From NCBI GenBank assembly GCA_017545095.1, contig JAFYCU010000014.1:1-22759 (forward strand): 22,759 nucleotides of DNA, written 5' to 3'. The notes below the pieces were generated by a model. It ran no database searches. It saw nothing but the letters and a program-made list of their open reading frames with translations, and had not been told where the DNA came from. The stretch comes from Muribaculaceae bacterium (GTDB taxonomy: Bacteria; Bacteroidota; Bacteroidia; Bacteroidales; Muribaculaceae). Position 1 is the stretch's first letter. Each line of letters begins with the position of its first letter. This document shows positions 19,601 to 22,759 of this stretch, one piece after another. The position numbers and the translations under genes are program-made.

Positions 19601-19641
19601 CAATCAAGGCCATCGGATTGATAGTCCAATGGCCTTGATTG
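19601..19641. repeat. 13-bp perfect inverted repeat between convergent genes
   Basis: CAATCAAGGCCAT (19601-19613) and ATGGCCTTGATTG (19629-19641) are exact reverse complements around a 15-base loop. It lies between the mdh terminator and the end of the convergent porin gene. No T-run follows on either side, so it is a hairpin of uncertain role, possibly a second transcription barrier. Confidence 0.6.
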
Positions 19642-19667
19642 GCTGTGTTGTGCCGTGCTTATCCGTT

Positions 19668-20687
19668 TCAGAATCCCACCTGAAGCTGGGTGAGGATGCT
19701 GTGCGATTTCTCGCTGCCGTGAAGATCGCTGTACATATATCCTAACTGCACACGACATTTCTTGTAGAACCAGTACTGCACACCGGCTTGGTAGTCCATG
19801 AGCTGTAGTGTGCCATCGTTAAGGTCGAGGTAGTCGACCGAGGCCACTAAGTCGAGGCCCTTCACGCCAATGTTGCTCACCTGGGCGGTAGCATAGCAGC
19901 CATGACTGTTCATGTCGCCGTCCTTGCCCCACAGCATCTCGCCGCGCAGGTTAAAGGGAGCGGTTCTGAGCTGGAAGCCGGCGGCAAAGCGGTTGCGCTT
20001 GTAGTCGCCGGTCACATTCGACGGGCTGATGTCGCTGTAGTCGGTCAATGTAGCCAACGAGCCTTTTCCTAATATCATCGAACCGCTCACGTCAAGCTCC
20101 TTGACAGGGTGGAATGTGAGGCGTGCCGCGAAGTCTTTCCACGAGTTGTCGTCGCTGCGGTTGCGACCTGCTCCATTCATCACTGCCAAGTCGTAGCTCA
20201 CATAGCGGCCCGCATCGCCATACACTGTGAAACCCAAGTCGCGACCAGCCCCGCCAGGCATCATCAGTGCGCTCGCGCCGCCAATCATCCATTGAGTAGG
20301 AGCCGACATCTGTGTGATCATCTCCATCACCGACGGTGAGATGGGGTTCTCAAGAGTGAACGGGGTCTTGAACTGTCCTAATTTCATGTTCAGCCATGGT
20401 GTTGGACGGTAGTTCACCCAGTATTCATGCAGTGACATCGCTCTGAAGTCGGTCATGATAAATGCATTCCAGTGGTCGTTGATGCGGTAGTCGCCCATCA
20501 AGATGATGCGCCTCACGCTGAACTCGTTGTTCGGTTCGCTCTCGCTGTCGTAATCCCATCCAGCCTGGGCATAGCCGCTGATGGTGAAATGATCTTTCAC
20601 ATAGTCCACCGCTTTCTCCAGGTTGTTTTGTGCCGTGGCACTAAGTGCTGCCACAGCCATCATGCAGGTTATCAGTTTCTTCATCAT
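19668..20687 (-). CDS. Phosphate-selective porin O/P-type outer membrane protein
   Basis: The 339-residue product begins with a signal peptide (MMKKLITCMMAVAALSATAQ); the second Met at 20684 is an equally possible start. The mature part alternates polar and aromatic residues as in beta strands, has the KLGQFKTPFTLENP motif at about 102-115 typical of the porin O/P family, and ends in a phenylalanine (QLQVGF), the usual outer-membrane barrel terminus. It would form a diffusion channel for anions such as phosphate or pyrophosphate, though selectivity is not readable from sequence. It lies 94 bases after the tlpA-like gene, with its own -7 element, and converges on mdh. Confidence 0.85.
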   Translation of the reverse strand: MMKKLITCMMAVAALSATAQNNLEKAVDYVKDHFTISGYAQAGWDYDSESEPNNEFSVRRIILMGDYRINDHWNAFIMTDFRAMSLHEYWVNYRPTPWLNMKLGQFKTPFTLENPISPSVMEMITQMSAPTQWMIGGASALMMPGGAGRDLGFTVYGDAGRYVSYDLAVMNGAGRNRSDDNSWKDFAARLTFHPVKELDVSGSMILGKGSLATLTDYSDISPSNVTGDYKRNRFAAGFQLRTAPFNLRGEMLWGKDGDMNSHGCYATAQVSNIGVKGLDLVASVDYLDLNDGTLQLMDYQAGVQYWFYKKCRVQLGYMYSDLHGSEKSHSILTQLQVGF

Positions 20688-20740
20688 GGTTCAACTAAAT
20701 TGCTCATTATGAAATGGCTAATAAAGCAATTCAAGTTTCA

Positions 20741-20748
20741 CAAAGCTA
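20741..20748 (-). promoter_or_regulatory. Possible -7 element for the porin gene
   Basis: TAGCTTTG on the minus strand fits TAnnTTTG, 53 bases before the porin start. No good -33 TTG was found at the right spacing, so confidence is modest. Confidence 0.4.
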
Positions 20749-20763
20749 CTTGCAAAACTTGAA

Positions 20764-20784
20764 TCCATTATCCATTATCAATTA
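20764..20784 (-). repeat. Heptamer repeat overlapping the tlpA-like stop
   Basis: On the minus strand the units are TAATTGA, TAATGGA and TAATGGA. The first TAA is the stop codon of the lipoprotein gene that ends at 20782. Confidence 0.5.
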
Positions 20785-21750
20785 TTTCATGGCTTCTGCC
20801 ACGGCTTGCTTCATGGCTTCGCCCTCGAGGCCGCGTGCCACGATAATGCCTTGCGGGTCGATGAGCATGATGTGCGGTATGCCACTGATGCCATACAGGT
20901 CGGTGGGCGCGGTCCAGTTCTTGCCACCCTGCATCACCTGCCAGGTAATGCCCATGTTTTTGATGGCTTGCTGCGTGTCGGCGGGGTCATCCCACACGGC
21001 AACGCCCACAACAATGAGCTTGCCCTTGTATTGCTCGTAGAGGGCCTTGATGTTGGGAATCTCGCGACGGCAGGGTCCGCACCAGCTCGCCCAGAAGTCC
21101 ACCAGCGTGTACTTTCCTTGTCCGGCGTAGTCCGAGAGTTTCTGCCCGTCGGGGGCGGCGAAGTCGGCAAATTTCTTGCCCACGGCGGTCACCTCGAGTT
21201 GCTTGGCGGCGTTGATGGCTTTTTGCACACGCTTCAGGTCGCGGTAGTTGGCGGGAGCGCTGGCGAGCAGCGAGTCGATTTGTGACACCGTGAATTGGTT
21301 GTACATCAGGTAGTAGTTGAAGGCCCAAGGGCCAATGCCGTTGTCGCGGTTCTCCTCGTAGATTTTGAGGAACATCGGTGCGGCATCGGCATCATCCACG
21401 CTGTCGAGCTGTGCCTCGATGGCCGTCATCTTCTCGTTGAGCGGAGTGCCGCTGGCTTTGCCGTCGGTCATGATGCTGATTTCACCCGGCTCCACCACAA
21501 AGCCAATGCGCTTGCTGCCCACAAGCAGGCGGGCCATGAACGAACCCTCGACGTTGCCTTCGAGCACGGCGGCTTGGTTGGCTATCACGGCACTCACCAG
21601 CGTGTCGCCGCTGTCGTAACTCGTGAGATAGGCCGTGTCGCCGTCGGCGGCGTTGTCGCCCACCGTGGCCACCACCTTGTAGTGCTCTCCCCGGGTGCAT
21701 GACGACATCAGCAGCAGAGCCAATGCCATTGTGTAAAGTAACTTTTTCAT
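20782..21750 (-). CDS. TlpA-like thiol-disulfide lipoprotein (DUF4369 + thioredoxin)
   Basis: The 322-residue protein starts with a lipoprotein signal (MKKLLYTMALALLLMSSC, lipidated Cys18). Residues about 24-110 resemble DUF4369 (VVATVGDNAADGDTAYL...); a helical linker follows; residues about 190-322 form a TlpA/AhpC-type thioredoxin domain with FWASWCGPCRREIP (redox pair Cys224 and Cys227) and the cis-proline loop GISGIPHIMLID. It should reduce or exchange disulfides in the periplasm, anchored to a membrane. Such proteins are very common in Bacteroidetes and their partners are seldom known. The gene lies 67 bases after the acetyltransferase gene, on the same strand. Confidence 0.88.
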   Translation of the reverse strand: MKKLLYTMALALLLMSSCTRGEHYKVVATVGDNAADGDTAYLTSYDSGDTLVSAVIANQAAVLEGNVEGSFMARLLVGSKRIGFVVEPGEISIMTDGKASGTPLNEKMTAIEAQLDSVDDADAAPMFLKIYEENRDNGIGPWAFNYYLMYNQFTVSQIDSLLASAPANYRDLKRVQKAINAAKQLEVTAVGKKFADFAAPDGQKLSDYAGQGKYTLVDFWASWCGPCRREIPNIKALYEQYKGKLIVVGVAVWDDPADTQQAIKNMGITWQVMQGGKNWTAPTDLYGISGIPHIMLIDPQGIIVARGLEGEAMKQAVAEAMK

Positions 21751-21817
21751 AATCGGTTGTAAAAATGATGATTAATATTGTTTTCTGATTTTTCCCAATC
21801 GGAGTTGTTGGTTTTTG

Positions 21818-22405
21818 CTATTTGATGCGCCTCACGGGTCGGCAGGGGTTGCCCATGGCCAGATATCCGTCGGGGATGTCGCGAGTCACCACCGAGCCGG
21901 CGCCAATCACCACATCGTTGCCGATGGTCACGCCGGGCATCACACACACATGGCCGCCAATCCACACGTTGTCGCCCACCACGATAGGCAGCGAATATTG
22001 TTTGCCTGCCTGCCGCTGTGCCTCGTCGAGCGGATGGCCGGCAGTGTAGAACGCGCAGCTTGGAGCGATGAACACACGCTGGCCAAAGGTCACCGGGGCC
22101 TCGTCGAGAATCACCAGCCCCGTGTTGGCGAAAAAGTCCTCGCCAATGCTGATGTTGAATCCGTAGTCGCACATGAAGGGCGAGATGATTTTGAACCGCT
22201 CGCCGGTGTGCCCCAGCATCTGGCGCATCAGCGCCGTGCGCTCAGCCACCTGCGACGGGCGCAGCTGGTTGTAGTCGAAGCAACGCTCGTGGCATTCTGC
22301 CAGCAGGTCGAGCAGCGTGCTGTTGGCCGAGGCCGCATACAGCTCGCCGCTCATCATCTTCTCCAGCTCCGACAGTTGCTCAGGGGTGAATGATTTCCGA
22401 TTCAT
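21818..22405 (-). CDS. Maltose/galactoside O-acetyltransferase-like enzyme
   Basis: The start at 22405 gives 195 residues beginning MNRKSFTPEQLSELEKMMSGELY, the typical N-terminal helix (Mac domain) of maltose O-acetyltransferases. An in-frame ATG at 22471 would begin upstream of the promoter and is unlikely. The rest is a left-handed beta-helix with hexapeptide repeats (ISIGEDFFANTGLVILDEAPVTFG, VVVGDNVWIGG..., VTIGNDVVIGAGSVVTRDIP). APSCAFYTAGHPLD contains the catalytic His. It transfers acetyl from acetyl-CoA to a sugar hydroxyl, in the cytoplasm. It is divergent from an alpha-amylase-like gene, which would suit a maltose or glucose acceptor, but acceptors in this family are loosely defined. 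Confidence 0.88.
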   Translation of the reverse strand: MNRKSFTPEQLSELEKMMSGELYAASANSTLLDLLAECHERCFDYNQLRPSQVAERTALMRQMLGHTGERFKIISPFMCDYGFNISIGEDFFANTGLVILDEAPVTFGQRVFIAPSCAFYTAGHPLDEAQRQAGKQYSLPIVVGDNVWIGGHVCVMPGVTIGNDVVIGAGSVVTRDIPDGYLAMGNPCRPVRRIK

Positions 22406-22428
22406 CGTCACATTTCGTTTTGCCGCCG

Positions 22429-22458
22429 CAAAGTTACGGATTATTCGGTGATTGGCAA
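22429..22458 (-). promoter_or_regulatory. Bacteroidetes-type promoter for the acetyltransferase gene
   Basis: On the minus strand TTG (22458-22456), 19 bases, then TAACTTTG (22436-22429). It lies 23 bases before the chosen ATG at 22405 and so argues against the longer start at 22471. Confidence 0.6.
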
Positions 22459-22631
22459 TGCAATTCGCCATGGTTTTGGAAAAATGAGAGCCGAAAAAAC
22501 CATAAGGATTTTAAGGTGCGAGTTTAGGTAAGGATGATTGCCATGGTCTGGTGAACCCATATAGGGGGAAAGCTCTGGGTACGGCTTTACTTTTATCGGT
22601 TAGGATGGGGGTCAATCCCAAGAAAAATCGC

Positions 22632-22639
22632 TAATTTTG
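22632..22639 (+). promoter_or_regulatory. Possible -7 element for the alpha-amylase-like gene
   Basis: TAATTTTG fits TAnnTTTG, 30 bases before the ATG at 22670. No clear -33 TTG is present at the usual distance. The gap 22472-22631 shows nothing else recognisable. Confidence 0.45.
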
Positions 22640-22669
22640 CATCTTCAATCAACATCTACAACAACGCTT

Positions 22670-22759
22670 ATGACGAAAACCATCATCTACCAGTTGCTTC
22701 CGCGATTGTTTGGCAATACCAATGCCCATTGTGTGCCTGGAGGCACGCTGGAGCAGAAC
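22670..22759 (+). CDS. Alpha-amylase family protein, N-terminus only
   Basis: The frame opens at ATG 22670 and runs off the window after 30 codons. The start MTKTIIYQLLPRLFGNTN resembles the first beta strand of GH13 alpha-amylase-like proteins of Bacteroidetes (IYQ.LPR.FGN). No active-site residue is within the window. It would act on alpha-glucans, in the cytoplasm as no signal peptide is seen. Confidence 0.68.
   Translation, partial: MTKTIIYQLLPRLFGNTNAHCVPGGTLEQN

Noticed and set aside
22406..22471. Acetyltransferase start at 22471
   Set aside because: It would begin upstream of the TTG-N19-TAACTTTG promoter; MNRKSFTPEQ at 22405 fits the family start.

Overview
The window looks like a chromosomal segment of a fairly GC-rich gut-type Bacteroidales bacterium, in the broad Prevotella/Muribaculaceae area; genus is not resolved. 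The signs are Bacteroidetes-style promoters (TTG/TTTG, a 19-21 nt spacer, then TAnnTTTG) before several genes, few Shine-Dalgarno sequences, and Bacteroidetes-type families (DUF4922, DUF1343/NamZ, DUF4369-thioredoxin lipoprotein, porin O/P, BadF-type kinase with MurQ). No rRNA, tRNA or CRISPR array was seen.

Left part (1-12617, all on +): a 5'-truncated family 2 glycosyltransferase and a HIT-like DUF4922 protein are followed by what reads as a peptidoglycan/N-acetylmuramic acid (MurNAc) salvage locus. It holds a SpoIID/LytB protein, an AmpG-like transporter, an exported exo-muramidase NamZ, a flavin/iron-sulfur D-lactate dehydrogenase-like protein, a COG4299/DUF5009 membrane protein, a BadF-type amino-sugar kinase, MurNAc-6-P etherase MurQ, and an exported SGNH esterase. 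The logic is: release MurNAc, import it, phosphorylate it, cleave the lactyl ether, and oxidise the D-lactate that MurQ releases.

Middle part (12618-13886): a REP-associated tyrosine transposase (RAYT, HUH/Y1 family) carries an extra C-terminal Rossmann/DprA-like region. It is surrounded by, and contains, copies of a 26-bp REP-like palindrome with core GCGGCGATTCCATCGCCGC preceded by GCAA. The same palindrome occurs twice between namZ and the dehydrogenase gene, and a decayed copy lies in frame inside the dehydrogenase gene. The palindrome has no stop triplet on either strand.

Right part: recR with a previously unmarked 57-codon gene just after it (both -); an AT-rich, inverted-repeat-bounded GxxExxY nuclease-family gene broken by a frameshift in an A7 run; a lemA / small membrane protein / DUF2207 operon (-); malate dehydrogenase (+) with a clear promoter and terminator; then porin O/P, a TlpA-like lipoprotein and a maltose-O-acetyltransferase-like enzyme (all -); and the first 30 codons of an alpha-amylase-like gene (+) running off the end.

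Many gene junctions contain short degenerate tandem repeats with a 7-bp period (and some of 9-10 bp), a second class of repeated DNA distinct from the REP palindromes.
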